Shown: positions 36,390 through 45,303 of the stretch, piece by piece
How the letters are laid out: each line of letters begins with the position of its first letter
Position numbering within the stretch: the first letter of the stretch is position 1
Assembly: GCA_963715825.1 (NCBI GenBank)
Contig: CAVQSI010000003.1
Location: 1 to 64,000 of the forward strand
From: Sva-07 sp963715825
GTDB taxonomy: Bacteria > Actinomycetota > Acidimicrobiia > Acidimicrobiales > Ilumatobacteraceae
Length of the DNA: 64,000 nt
Direction of reading: 5' to 3'
Notes under the pieces: generated by a model
Database searches by the model: none
What the model saw: only the letters and a program-made list of their open reading frames with translations
Told to the model about the DNA's origin: nothing
Program-made: the position numbers and the translations under genes

Positions 36390-37145
36390 ATGAGGTCCAC
36401 GTTCGCGCGCACCATCTTCTCGATCTGGAGCTGGATCGTGCTCGGCGTGGTGGTGATCGTGTGGACGCCGATGGTGGCGATCGTGCGTCTCGTCACGATG
36501 CCGTTCGACCATGGTGCGTACGCCGCTGGCTATCTGTTCCGCAAGCTCACCGTCGTCCACGAACGCCTGACACCGCTGTGGAAGTTCCGCACCTCGGGCA
36601 CGCTTCCCGACGACATGCGCCGCCCGTACGTCGTCGTGTCGAACCACGAGAGTTTCGTCGACATCCTGCTGATCTCGCATCTGCCGACCGAGATGAAGTG
36701 GATGTCGAAGATCGAGATCCTGCGCATCCCGCTCGTCGGTTGGATGATGAGACTCGCACGCGACATCCCGCTCGAGCGCGGTGACGCGGAGTCGACCGCC
36801 AAGGCGCTGGCCGCGTCGAGCGAACGCCTGGACTCGAAGGTGTCGGTGATGATCTTTCCCGAGGGCACCCGCTCGAAGACCGGTGAGCTGCGTGAGTTCA
36901 AGTCCGGCGCATTCCGTCTGGCGATCGAGCACCAGGTGCCGATCCTGCCCCTCGCCGTGTACGGCACCCGCGATGCGCTGCGCAAGCACGACTGGCGTCT
37001 CGGCTACGCAGAGGCCGAGGTGCGCGTGCTCGAACCCATCAGCACCGAGGGGCTCACGATGGACGACATGCCCGCCCTGCGCACCCAGGTGCGCGATCTG
37101 ATCAGCACCGCTCGCGACGACCTGCGTCGCGAGTTCGGCGACTGA
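36390..37145 (+). CDS. 1-acylglycerol-3-phosphate O-acyltransferase (PlsC family)
   Basis: It transfers an acyl chain to lysophosphatidic acid at the membrane in phospholipid synthesis. The 251-residue protein has an N-terminal membrane segment (WIVLGVVVIVWTPMVAIV). Motif I is NHESFVD (catalytic His and Asp), motif II is IPLERGD, motif III is FPEGTRS, and VPILPLAVYG is the fourth conserved block. The start ATG at 36390 follows a short gap after the regulator gene. Other PlsC-like acyltransferases share these motifs, so the exact acceptor is not certain. Confidence 0.9.
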   Translation: MRSTFARTIFSIWSWIVLGVVVIVWTPMVAIVRLVTMPFDHGAYAAGYLFRKLTVVHERLTPLWKFRTSGTLPDDMRRPYVVVSNHESFVDILLISHLPTEMKWMSKIEILRIPLVGWMMRLARDIPLERGDAESTAKALAASSERLDSKVSVMIFPEGTRSKTGELREFKSGAFRLAIEHQVPILPLAVYGTRDALRKHDWRLGYAEAEVRVLEPISTEGLTMDDMPALRTQVRDLISTARDDLRREFGD

Positions 37146-37165
37146 GCGCCGGGTAGGGCTCCAGC

Positions 37166-38344
37166 GTGGCATTCCAGGCACCGGTCCGTCTCCTCGCTGC
37201 GGCACGACCCTCGGTCCCCGCTGCATTGTTGGTTGCAATCGCATCCAGCACCGCCGTGTTCACCGCCACGCCGTTCCTGCTCTCGGCCGTCGCCGACGAG
37301 TACGACGTCGCGGTCAGCACCGCCGGCTGGATGTCGACGGCGCAACTTGCCGGGTTCGTGCTGGCCTCGTGGGTCGGGGGCCGCTTCCTCCGACCGGTCC
37401 GCTCGGTGTTCGTGATCGGCACGATCATCGGCGTCGTCGCCAACCTCGGGTCTGCAGCCGCGCCGACGTTCGAGGTGCTCGCCCTCATGCGCTTCGGTAG
37501 CGGACTGTCCCTCGGCTTCGCCGCATGGATCGCCTGGCAGGCCGCGTTCGGCGACAGCGAGAAGACGGGCGACGTCGCCGTGGTCGGCCCGCTGGTCGGA
37601 GTGGTCATGTCACCACTGATCGCCGTGATCCTCGAGTCGGTCGGCTTGCGCTGGTTGTTCGTCGGTCTCGCGCTCATCACGGCGACGCCGTTGATCTGGC
37701 GACGTCAGGTGCCCAGGGTCGACCGGCTCCGCCCGCATCGGACCCGCCACACCCCGACGCGTGCCGCTCGGGCGATCCTGGTCGCGCTCGGCACGATCAC
37801 CTTGGGCGGCTCGTCCGTGTTCGTCTACAGCGCGGCGATCGGCAAGGACCTCGACGGGCTCTCGCCGCTCACGGTGTCGCTGCTGTTCAGCGGCAACGCG
37901 CTCGCCAGCATCCCGTCGGCACGCTGGACCGGACGTCGAGGCCCCGCCGGGCTGTGGTTCCTCGCCACCGCCGTGTGCGCCGTCGCGATCGCCGCGTCGC
38001 GCAGCGGCGTGGTCTTCGGGATCGCCATGGTGGTTTGGGGATTCGTGTTCTTCATGGGCGTTCCTGCCGCCTTCCACCTCCTCGCTGCACGATCGAGCTT
38101 CCCCGAGGAACGAGCCGGCGACGCCCAGGCGGTGATGGCCCTCGGGCGCGTCTTCGGGCCGATCATGGGCGGCACGCTGCTCGCCGCCGGGTCCGAGGTG
38201 ACGCTCGGTCTCGTCGCTGCCGGCGTGATGGCGACAGGCTCGTGCCTGCTGTTGTACGTCGACCGTCAACGCTTCGTCGTGGTGCGCCAGTACGGCGCGT
38301 GGGCGCAGGCGCGGTCGTCAGTCGACTCGACGCAACACGCGTAG
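37166..38344 (+). CDS. Major facilitator superfamily transporter
   Basis: This is a 392-residue membrane protein with about 12 hydrophobic segments. The N-terminal half has the MFS loop after helix 2 (SWVGGRFLRPVRS) and a motif-B-like Arg in LMRFGSGLSLG. The second half repeats the fold, and WTGRRGPAGLW corresponds to the inter-helix loop. The start is GTG 37166. The substrate is not predictable; the sequence looks like drug/proton antiporters. Its 3' end overlaps the convergent methyltransferase gene by 27 bases. Confidence 0.83.
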   Translation: MAFQAPVRLLAAARPSVPAALLVAIASSTAVFTATPFLLSAVADEYDVAVSTAGWMSTAQLAGFVLASWVGGRFLRPVRSVFVIGTIIGVVANLGSAAAPTFEVLALMRFGSGLSLGFAAWIAWQAAFGDSEKTGDVAVVGPLVGVVMSPLIAVILESVGLRWLFVGLALITATPLIWRRQVPRVDRLRPHRTRHTPTRAARAILVALGTITLGGSSVFVYSAAIGKDLDGLSPLTVSLLFSGNALASIPSARWTGRRGPAGLWFLATAVCAVAIAASRSGVVFGIAMVVWGFVFFMGVPAAFHLLAARSSFPEERAGDAQAVMALGRVFGPIMGGTLLAAGSEVTLGLVAAGVMATGSCLLLYVDRQRFVVVRQYGAWAQARSSVDSTQHA

Positions 38345-38950
38345 CGACCCGGTCGCCGACGTCAACTGGAAGCGCCCCGACTCGAGGGCCGGTCTGAAGA
38401 TCTGCTCGTACGGGGGACGTCCACCGTCGGCGGGGTCGGGGAACACGTCGTGGATCGCGAGGGTGCCGCCGACGGCGACGTGCGGCGTCCACCCCTCGTA
38501 GTCGAGTCGGGCGGGCGCCTCACCGTGGCCCCCGTCGATGAAGAGGAACGACAGCGGGGTGGTCCAGGTGGCAGCCACCACCGGCGACTTGCCGACGACA
38601 GCGAACACGGAGTCCTCGAGGCCGGTGTCGTGGATGGCCGCCCGGAAGAACGGCAGCGTGTCCATCTTGCCGATTCGGGCGTCGACGACCTCGGTGTCGT
38701 GATGGTCCCAACCAGCCTGATTCTCCTCGGAGCCCCGGTGATGATCGATCGCAAAGAGCACGACACCGCAGCGTTCCGCGGCGTCGCCGAGCCAGATCGT
38801 CGAGCGGCCGCAGTACGAGCCGACCTCGAGCATCGGCGCGCCAGGCACGGCCGCGGCGGCAGCGATCGCTGCGTCCCACAGCGCGTCGCCTTCGTCGGCG
38901 GGCATGAACCCCTTGGTGGCGAGCGCCCGCTCCCGCCGCTCGGGCGTCAC
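38318..38950 (-). CDS. Class I SAM-dependent methyltransferase (Methyltransf_24-like)
   Basis: This is a 210-residue protein with motif I MLEVGSYCGRSTIWLGDAA, VVLFAIDHHRGSEENQAGW, and FLFIDGGHGEAPARLDYEGW. This Asp-His-Gly-Gly pattern is typical of methyltransferases acting on sugars or macrocins (CmcI/Methyltransf_24 group). GTG 38950 overlaps the stop of the nitroreductase gene (GTGA), so it is translated after it. The substrate is unknown. Confidence 0.83.
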   Translation of the reverse strand: MTPERRERALATKGFMPADEGDALWDAAIAAAAAVPGAPMLEVGSYCGRSTIWLGDAAERCGVVLFAIDHHRGSEENQAGWDHHDTEVVDARIGKMDTLPFFRAAIHDTGLEDSVFAVVGKSPVVAATWTTPLSFLFIDGGHGEAPARLDYEGWTPHVAVGGTLAIHDVFPDPADGGRPPYEQIFRPALESGRFQLTSATGSLRVLRRVD

Positions 38951-39600
38951 CAGGTGTCCCAGTGGATGATCGAGTCGGGCTCGGGGCGCAGTGCCCGCTT
39001 GAAGTCGGTTCCCAAGGTGTAGGCGAGCGGGGTCAGACACGCTTGCTGGATCTCGTCGAAGGGGATGCCGACGACGTCCGCGACCTCTTTCTCCATCATC
39101 AGCGAAATCGTGGTCCACGCCGTGCCGAGGCCGCGGGCGCGAGCGGCGAGCATGAAGCTCCACATGCCGGGCAGGATGTTGCCCATCGACGATGCGGCCA
39201 TCATCGCGGGCAACCCGTCGGCTCGGCCGGCGGTACAGCCGAGCACCAGCGCCGGTGCCTCGGCCATGTGCTGCGACAGATACGTTGCCGAGTCGACGAC
39301 CCGAGACTGCTGGGCCTGCTCCGCCTCGCCCTCCTTGCTGATCGCGCCGGCGAACACCGGCAACGACTCGTAGATCGACCAGCACTGGGCGTAGATGTCG
39401 CCGATCGCCTGGCGCTTGGCCGGATCCTTGACGACCACGAACTGCATGGTCATGTTGTTCGACCCCGACGGTGCCTGCATCGCCGTGGCCACGCACTCGC
39501 GGATGACGTCGTCCTCGACGGGCCGACTGAAGTCCAGCCGTTTGCGAACCGCCCGGGTGGTGTTGAGCACGTCATCGGCGGAGAGGTCGATCAAGGTCAT
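38947..39600 (-). CDS. Nitroreductase-family flavoprotein
   Basis: This is a 217-residue FMN oxidoreductase. Family features are TTRAVRKRLDFSRPVEDDVI at the start, the FMN-binding MQAPSGSNNMTMQFVVV, and ARARGLGTAWTTISL near the C-terminus with the flavin-phosphate contacts. The proteins act as homodimers on nitro compounds, quinones or enones using NAD(P)H. It is coupled to the following methyltransferase gene by a four-base overlap and divergent from the thioesterase gene. The specific substrate is not predictable. Confidence 0.88.
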   Translation of the reverse strand: MTLIDLSADDVLNTTRAVRKRLDFSRPVEDDVIRECVATAMQAPSGSNNMTMQFVVVKDPAKRQAIGDIYAQCWSIYESLPVFAGAISKEGEAEQAQQSRVVDSATYLSQHMAEAPALVLGCTAGRADGLPAMMAASSMGNILPGMWSFMLAARARGLGTAWTTISLMMEKEVADVVGIPFDEIQQACLTPLAYTLGTDFKRALRPEPDSIIHWDTW

Positions 39601-39636
39601 CCGACGACTGTACGACGTGCCAACATGGCGCCTGTC

Positions 39637-40509
39637 ATGGAGAGCACCGCCACCAACCAAGCGGCCTTGGACGACCTCGTCCGACTGCTCGACCTCGAGG
39701 CGATCGAGGTCAACATCTTCCGCGGGAACTCCCCCGACGAGAACCGCCAACGTGTCTTCGGTGGCCAGGTCGCCGGGCAGGCGCTCGTCGCTGCCGCCCG
39801 CACCATCGACGAACGCGGTCGCCACGTCCACTCGCTGCACGCCTACTTCCTGCGCCCGGGTGATCCGACGGTGCCGATCCTGTACGAGGTCGACCGGATC
39901 CGTGACGGTCGCAGCTTCTCGACGCGACGCGTGGTGGCGATCCAACACGGTCGCGCGATCTTCAACCTGCAGGCCAGCTTCCACGACGACGAACCTGGAC
40001 CCGACCACCAGCTCGCGATGCCCGACGACATGGGCGACCCGCTCGACCTCGCCGACTTCCACACCCGCATGGCCCCGTACGCCGAGCAGATCGGCGACTG
40101 GTATCACCGCCCGCGTCCGATCGATCTTCGCTACGTCGACGGCGACCCGACCACACGACGCGGCCAGTCGACCACCAGGCAGCACGTGTGGCTGCGCGCC
40201 GATGGTGAGCTTCCGGACGACCCGGTACTGCATGCGTGTGTGGTCACGTACGCGAGCGACATGACACTGCTCGACACCACGCTCCTGCCGTTCGGCCTCG
40301 ACTGGGACACGCCGGGTATGCAGATGGCGAGCGTCGACCACGCCATGTGGTTCCATCGCCCCTTTCGAGCGGACGACTGGCTGCTGTACGCGCAGTCGGC
40401 GGTGTCGACGTCGTCGGCGCGCGGCATGGCGCAGGGATCGATCTTCACCCGCGACGGTCGGTTGGCCGTCAGCGTGGTGCAGGAAGGATTGACGCGCCTG
40501 ACGAGCTGA
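39637..40509 (+). CDS. Acyl-CoA thioesterase II (TesB-type)
   Basis: It hydrolyses acyl-CoA to free acid and CoA. The 290-residue protein has a double hot-dog fold. The N-terminal segment IFRGNSPDENRQRVFGGQVAGQALVAAART is the family signature, followed by HSLHAYFLRPGDP. The second hot-dog has SVDHAMWFHRPFRADDWLLY and GSIFTRDGRLAVSVVQEG, with the Asp/Thr/Gln catalytic set. The start is ATG 39637 or ATG 39625 in the same frame. It is divergent from the nitroreductase. Confidence 0.92.
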   Translation: MESTATNQAALDDLVRLLDLEAIEVNIFRGNSPDENRQRVFGGQVAGQALVAAARTIDERGRHVHSLHAYFLRPGDPTVPILYEVDRIRDGRSFSTRRVVAIQHGRAIFNLQASFHDDEPGPDHQLAMPDDMGDPLDLADFHTRMAPYAEQIGDWYHRPRPIDLRYVDGDPTTRRGQSTTRQHVWLRADGELPDDPVLHACVVTYASDMTLLDTTLLPFGLDWDTPGMQMASVDHAMWFHRPFRADDWLLYAQSAVSTSSARGMAQGSIFTRDGRLAVSVVQEGLTRLTS

Positions 40510-40538
40510 GCGCCGAAGATCGCGATAGAAGTCAGGGT

Positions 40539-41846
40539 GTGAAACGAGCCAGCCTCGCCATTGCCGCCGCCCTCGTCGTACTGGTCTCGGCATGTGGTTC
40601 CGACGACGGCCCAAGCGGCGACGACTCGTTCGGGCTCGGTCAGCCCGAGACGACCGAGGCAGCATCGACGCCGGGCACCAGCGAGCCGGCCACGACGGGG
40701 CCGGCGACAACCGAGCCGGCGACAACCGAGCCGGCGACAACCGAGCCCGCTACCGGGCCGAGCACCACGATGATCGTCGGGCCGCTCACCGAGCCGAACG
40801 TCGCCCTCTTCGAGGTCGGCACGTTCGATCAGCCGGTCGACGCCGTTGCACGACCGGGCGCCGGCGAGCTGTTCGTCGTCGAGCAGCCGGGTCGCGTCGT
40901 GGCCGTCTCCGACCTGGCCAGCGACACCGTGCTCGACATCACCGATCTCACCGAAGCCCGTGGCGAGCAGGGCCTCCTGGGATTGGCCTTTCACCCGACC
41001 GCCGACCTCGCGTACGTCAACTACACCGACAACAGCGGCGACACCGTGGTGGCCGAGTTCGCCGTCGATTCGGCGACGGGGATGTTCGATCTCGCCAGCT
41101 TCCGCGAACTGCTCACGATCGACCAGCCCTACTCGAACCACAACGGCGGTCAACTCGCCTTCGGACCCGACCAGCTGTTGTACATCGGTGTCGGCGACGG
41201 TGGCTCGGGTGGCGACCCCGACCGATACGCACTCGACCTGTCGAGCCGGCTCGGCAAAGTCCTGCGGATCGACCCGCTGGCCGACGGCGACCAGCCGTTC
41301 ACCGTTCCCGCCGACAACCCGTTCGTCGGAGTCGAAGGTGCCGACCCCACGATCTGGTCGTACGGGCTGCGCAATCCCTGGCGGTTCTCGTTCGACCCCG
41401 ACACCGGCGACCTGTGGATCGGCGACGTCGGCCAGGGCGACTTCGAGGAGATCAACCGGTCGACGGCCACCGACCGCCGCGACGCCGCCCGCGGGGCGAA
41501 CTTCGGGTGGAGCGCGTTCGAGGGTTTCGAGAGTTTCAACGGCGATCAACCCACCGACGGCGCGGTCGCTCCGCTGTTCGTCTACGACCACGCCGATGGC
41601 CGCTGCTCGGTGACCGGTGGCACCGTCGCCCGTGGCGAGTCCGTGCCCGACCTGGCTGGCTGGTACCTGTTCGGCGACTACTGCAGCGGTCAGATCTGGG
41701 GGCTCGACCCCACGGCGCCGCCGAGTGAACCCCGCGTCGTCGAGCTCGCCGAACTGGGTGGCCTGGTGGCGCTCGTGTCGGGCCCCGACCGCGAGGTCTA
41801 CGCCGTCTCCAACGCCGGCACCGTCGCCCGCCTCATCGCCGGCTGA
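40539..41846 (+). CDS. PQQ-dependent sugar-dehydrogenase-like lipoprotein (GSDH family)
   Basis: This is an exported six-bladed beta-propeller of 435 residues. GTG 40539 starts a signal peptide with a lipobox (LVVLVSAC, then GSDDG). A Thr/Pro/Glu/Ala linker is encoded by 15-bp repeats. The propeller has QGLLGLAFHPT, NHNGGQLAFGPDQLLYIGVGDGG, WSYGLRNPWRFSFDP and NFGWSAFEGF, all typical of the GSDH/Hedgehog-interacting-protein family that binds PQQ and calcium. The sugar substrate is unknown, and some members have no proven enzyme activity. A palindromic pair follows 18 bases after the stop. Confidence 0.88.
   Translation: MKRASLAIAAALVVLVSACGSDDGPSGDDSFGLGQPETTEAASTPGTSEPATTGPATTEPATTEPATTEPATGPSTTMIVGPLTEPNVALFEVGTFDQPVDAVARPGAGELFVVEQPGRVVAVSDLASDTVLDITDLTEARGEQGLLGLAFHPTADLAYVNYTDNSGDTVVAEFAVDSATGMFDLASFRELLTIDQPYSNHNGGQLAFGPDQLLYIGVGDGGSGGDPDRYALDLSSRLGKVLRIDPLADGDQPFTVPADNPFVGVEGADPTIWSYGLRNPWRFSFDPDTGDLWIGDVGQGDFEEINRSTATDRRDAARGANFGWSAFEGFESFNGDQPTDGAVAPLFVYDHADGRCSVTGGTVARGESVPDLAGWYLFGDYCSGQIWGLDPTAPPSEPRVVELAELGGLVALVSGPDREVYAVSNAGTVARLIAG
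40700..40744 (+). repeat. 15-bp tandem repeat, three perfect copies
   Basis: Three identical units of GCCGGCGACAACCGA lie at 40700-40714, 40715-40729 and 40730-40744, with diverged copies on both sides. They encode repeated Pro-Ala-Thr-Thr-Glu in the linker of the GSDH lipoprotein. The identity of the DNA copies suggests recent expansion. Confidence 0.9.
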
Positions 41847-41864
41847 CGGGTCCACACGTCGGCG

Positions 41865-41969
41865 GCGATGAGCGAGCAGGGCGCCGGCGCCACCGTTCGC
41901 TCATCGCGCACCGGACCCCACCCGCGGCGATGAGCGAAGCGGGCACGGGCGGCACCCTTCGCTCATCGC
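41865..41969. repeat. Paired 43-bp palindromes, family B element 1
   Basis: Two palindromes of 43 bases lie at 41865-41907 and 41927-41969, starts 62 bp apart. The arms are GCGATGAGCGA(A) and (T)TCGCTCATCGC, 11-12 perfect pairs each. The loop of the first contains a further perfect palindrome (GGCGCCGGCGCC). The element fills the gap between the convergent GSDH lipoprotein and RIO kinase genes. A second element with identical geometry is at 61333-61437. There is no U tract, so intrinsic termination is unproven. Confidence 0.85.
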
Positions 41970-41980
41970 GGATCGGTCGG

Positions 41981-42814
41981 TCACAGGAAACTGAGCAGGT
42001 CGGCGAACACCTCCTCCGCGTCGATGGTCAGCCCACGGCGTTCGAACCAGCTGCACACGTTCGTCACGTCACGATGCAGGAAGTCGAGACCCTGCAGGTT
42101 GGCAGCGACGTCGATGGCCTGTGGGAAGTCGATGAACCACAACCGTTCCTGCCACCACAGCAGGTTGTAGGCAGACAGGTCGCCATGGGCAATGCCGGCA
42201 GCGGTGATCGAACGCAATCCTGCGAGCAGCTGTTGGAAGGCGTCGGCGAGCTGCTCGCTCGACAGCCGCGCCGCTGACAACTGCGGCGCTGCCATCTCCC
42301 AGCTTCCGACGTACTCGAGGTCGAACACGTCGTCGGCGAAACCGATCGGATACGGCACCGACACCCCCGCCTGCCACAGCCGCACCATCACGTCGTGCTC
42401 GGTGCCGGTCCAGCGGTCCTGGAGCAGCTTCTTGCCGTAGGTCGACATCCGCTCGATCGCACGACGGTCGCGGGACTTGCGGAACTGGCGGCCCTCTCGG
42501 TACTGGACGTCGTGACGGAACGTGGATGCTCGCTGGACGCCCATCGCTTCGAGTTGGCCCTTGTGGGTGACGTGACGGGGCAGGTAGCGCTTGCGGGCGA
42601 TGAGACACGAGCGGCCATCGTCGCCGATGCGTTCGACGAGGCTGACCTGGGCCTCCTTCCCGCTCTTGACGACGCCGTGGTCGACGTCGGTGTAGGGCTC
42701 GGCGACGAGCCAGGACGGTTGATGGAACGGTTGATCGGACAGGAATGCAGACACGGGAGTGCACCTCGGGCGCGAGAGAACGACGATGGGACGAAGTTCG
42801 GTCGCGCCGCTCAC
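41981..42814 (-). CDS. RIO1-type atypical serine/threonine kinase
   Basis: This is a 277-residue protein kinase-like enzyme. The nucleotide loop is VVKSGKEAQVSLVER, with the Lys in RKRYLP as the likely ATP contact. The RIO region TYGKKLLQDRWTGTEHDVMVRLW, the catalytic loop AAGIAHGDLSAYNLLWW and the metal-binding FIDFPQAID (replacing DFG) are all present. Bacterial RIO1 proteins have poorly known targets. GTG 42814 is the likely start. A 14-codon reading frame with a strong ribosome binding site lies upstream on the same strand. The 3' end faces the GSDH gene across the paired palindromes. Confidence 0.88.
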   Translation of the reverse strand: MSGATELRPIVVLSRPRCTPVSAFLSDQPFHQPSWLVAEPYTDVDHGVVKSGKEAQVSLVERIGDDGRSCLIARKRYLPRHVTHKGQLEAMGVQRASTFRHDVQYREGRQFRKSRDRRAIERMSTYGKKLLQDRWTGTEHDVMVRLWQAGVSVPYPIGFADDVFDLEYVGSWEMAAPQLSAARLSSEQLADAFQQLLAGLRSITAAGIAHGDLSAYNLLWWQERLWFIDFPQAIDVAANLQGLDFLHRDVTNVCSWFERRGLTIDAEEVFADLLSFL

Positions 42815-42859
42815 GGCAACCAGGTGAAGCGAGGTGAGCGCGAGATCAGGTCGGCTGGT

Positions 42860-42904
42860 TCAGCCCGACACGCGACCGATGGTGGAAGCAGCAACGACAG
42901 TCAT
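42860..42904 (-). CDS. Possible 14-residue leader peptide upstream of the RIO kinase
   Basis: An ATG at 42904 is preceded by GGAGGAG, five bases away, one of the best ribosome binding sites in the window. It opens a frame of only 14 residues (MTVVAASTIGRVSG) ending 45 bases before the kinase GTG. It has no run of a single regulatory amino acid. It may be a regulatory upstream frame or the remnant of another start; evidence is positional only. Confidence 0.3.
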   Translation of the reverse strand: MTVVAASTIGRVSG

Positions 42905-42984
42905 GTGCACTCCTCCTCTCGATCGACGGACGAGGTCAAACTACCTCAGCGCTCGCGCCGTGTCACACGAGTTTCGCGGAACGC

Positions 42985-44022
42985 CTACCAGTTCTCGCCG
43001 TGGTCCGGCAGGGTGTCGGGGGTGCCGACGATCAGCGGGTCGGGCGGGACGACGACGTCGAGGTTCTTGCCGTCGTAGGGCAGCGTGTGCAGCACGTGAC
43101 GCATCGCGTTGATGCGGCCGCGCTTCTTGTCGTTGCTGCGCACGATGTTCCACGGCGCGAGGTCGGTCGACGTGCGCTCGAACATCGTGAGCTTCGCCTG
43201 GGTGTAGTCGTCCCAGCGGTCGAGCGACGCAATGTCGGTCGGGCTCAGCTTCCACTGGCGAACCGGGTCGATGCGTCGGATCGTGAACCGGGCGATCTGC
43301 TCGCGCCGCGACACCGAGAACCACAGCTTGATCAGCGTCGTACCGGAGTTCATGAGCATCTCCTCGAACTGTGGCACCGTGCGCAGGAACTCCTCGTACT
43401 CCTCGGGCGTGCAGTAGCCCATCACCCGCTCGACACCGGCGCGGTTGTACCACGACCGGTCGAAGAACCGCATCTCGCCACGCGTCGGCAGGTGCCGCAC
43501 GTACCGCTGGAAGAACCACTCGCCCTGCTCGCGCTGCGACGGCACGCCGAGCGCCACCACCTCGGCGCCTCGGGGATCGAGGTGCTCGAGGAACCGCTTG
43601 ATCGTGCCGCCCTTGCCGGCGGCGTCGCGCCCCTCGAACACCAGCACGACCTTCTGCCCGGTCGACTTGATCCAGTCCTGCGCCTTGAGGAGTTCGACCT
43701 GCAGGTCACGCTTGAGCGACTCGTACTCCGACCGCGACATCCGCTCGGTGTACGGGTAGCTCTCGCGCCAGGTGTTGACCGGCAACCCGTCGGGACCCAA
43801 CAGGATCGGATCATCGACCTGATCGAAGGTGCCCTCGACGGTGAACCCGCGTGCGGCGATCTCCTCGGCGGTCATCGTGCGGAACGACTCGATGAGTTGG
43901 TCGAGACCCGTGACCGTCTGCCCAGCCGACTTCCTCGGTGGCGGCGGCGGACGCTGGTTCGGTTGGACGTCGAGTTGCCTGTCGTTCAGGGCGGCCCCTC
44001 CGTTCACCGGCCAAGCCTGCAC
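42985..44022 (-). CDS. ppk2: Polyphosphate kinase 2
   Basis: It transfers phosphate between polyphosphate and nucleotides (GDP/ADP or AMP). The 345-residue protein has Walker A in FEGRDAAGKGGTIKRF, the lid-module start FFDRSWYNRAGVERVMG, and LIKLWFSVSRREQIARF. The one-domain length fits class I or III PPK2. The N-terminus is a Pro/Arg-rich extension (PPPPPRKS) and a region of about 90 residues ahead of the kinase core. The start is GTG 44022, with GTG 44007 as an alternative. Together with ppk1 at 58-60 kb and the Pst block it gives the organism a full polyphosphate cycle. Confidence 0.93.
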   Translation of the reverse strand: MQAWPVNGGAALNDRQLDVQPNQRPPPPPRKSAGQTVTGLDQLIESFRTMTAEEIAARGFTVEGTFDQVDDPILLGPDGLPVNTWRESYPYTERMSRSEYESLKRDLQVELLKAQDWIKSTGQKVVLVFEGRDAAGKGGTIKRFLEHLDPRGAEVVALGVPSQREQGEWFFQRYVRHLPTRGEMRFFDRSWYNRAGVERVMGYCTPEEYEEFLRTVPQFEEMLMNSGTTLIKLWFSVSRREQIARFTIRRIDPVRQWKLSPTDIASLDRWDDYTQAKLTMFERTSTDLAPWNIVRSNDKKRGRINAMRHVLHTLPYDGKNLDVVVPPDPLIVGTPDTLPDHGENW

Positions 44023-44097
44023 CGTGTACGGCCGCTCTCCACATTCTGGAGCTCGAAGCCGAGTCGTTGGCCGTGAAATCCTGAAGATGAGCGAACG

Positions 44098-45182
44098 TCA
44101 CGGCGCCGGGGTGAACACCGCCGTGATGACCGAGTCGAACACGTTGCTCCGATACTCGGGCCGACAGGGGATTGCGCTCGCAAACCAGGCGATAGATGCC
44201 GGCCTCACCTTCGGCAACCGTAAACGTTCGTACTCCCGCGAGTTGGCCGCACCAGGCCATTCGGAAAGCGGATGACTCGAAGACCTGTGTGTAGTCGAAG
44301 TCGAGACTCGCAGCTGTTGTTGATCGAGCAGTTGACGACGTCACCGGCGTCGATCGAAGGCACCTGCGCAGGAGTCACGACGGTGACCTGTCCGGCGACT
44401 GGTGCGGTCAGCGAGACACTCACGATCGACTCAGCCGTGGTGAAGAACTCGTCGTCGTTTCGATCAGTGAGCCGCGAACGGTTGCGAAGTCCTTCAGCAC
44501 CGCGATGTCCCACTGCATGCTGCCGGAGTCTGATTGCAGCGCAGCGATCGCGGCGGCCTGCGCCGTGTTGGCCGCTTCGAGTGCAGCGACTCGGGCGGCG
44601 AGGGCCGGATCGCCGCCACCGGAGCCGGCGGCGAGGGTGTAGCCGACGACGTCGACGAGGACGTCGGTGGTCGGGCCGTTCTGGCCGAACGCGTCGTAGC
44701 TGATCTCGATCTTGCCGGCATCGGCACCCGACGTGGGCAGTTCGACTTGTACCGAGTTCGGGTTGATCGCACCCGCCTCGAAGTTCAGCGACGAGGTGGT
44801 GGGCGCTGCCAGACGCATTCGCTGGACGCACCGAGATGAAGCCGCCGGCGCTGGAGTTGACCGGGGTGACGTTCAACAACACCCCGGTTGCGCCGGCGGG
44901 AACCACGGTGGCGGTGCCACGTGCCGTCGGGATGGGCCCCGTGACCTGCAGATCCTGTGGGATCGGCGACGTGAACGGCCCGGAGAGTCCGAGGTCGACG
45001 GTTTCCCGGGTGTCCAAGACACGCGCCGGCTCGATCATCACGATCGACGACGCGGGAGATGCGGCCTGGGCGAACCACACGCCTCCACCAGCACCGAGGG
45101 ACACCGCAACGGCAGCTCCGATCGCCGCCCACCTCGACCGCCACAACCGAACACGAAAATCACGACCATCACCAGCATCCAT
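44098..45182 (-). CDS. Exported 'VLDTR' surface protein, broken by about four single-base frame changes
   Basis: The ATG at 45182 starts an N-terminal signal anchor (AAIGAAVAVSLGAGGGVWFAQAA) and a beta-rich domain with IEPARVLDTRETVDLG and NVTPVNSSAGGFISVRP, a motif pair common in exported proteins of Acidimicrobiia. The sequence continues in other frames: LAAPTTSSLNFEAGAINPN (from about 44818), a coiled coil (ARVAALEAANTAQAAAIAAL), FFTTAESIVSVSLTAP (from about 44465), SLDFDYTQVFESSAF (from about 44330), and YRSNVFDSVITAVFTPAP to the stop at 44098 (from about 44165). All segments look coding, so sequence error or very recent decay is likely. The function is unknown. Confidence 0.6.
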
Positions 45183-45303
45183 GGCCCCTCCTCAGGGTGT
45201 GCCGGGAATCGTCAGCGCCCCAGCCGTTGGGTCACTGTCGCCAGCGCCCACCCCGCAGGCAATGGGTCATTCGACGTAGGCGATCTGCTGTCGCTCCAGT
45301 GGA

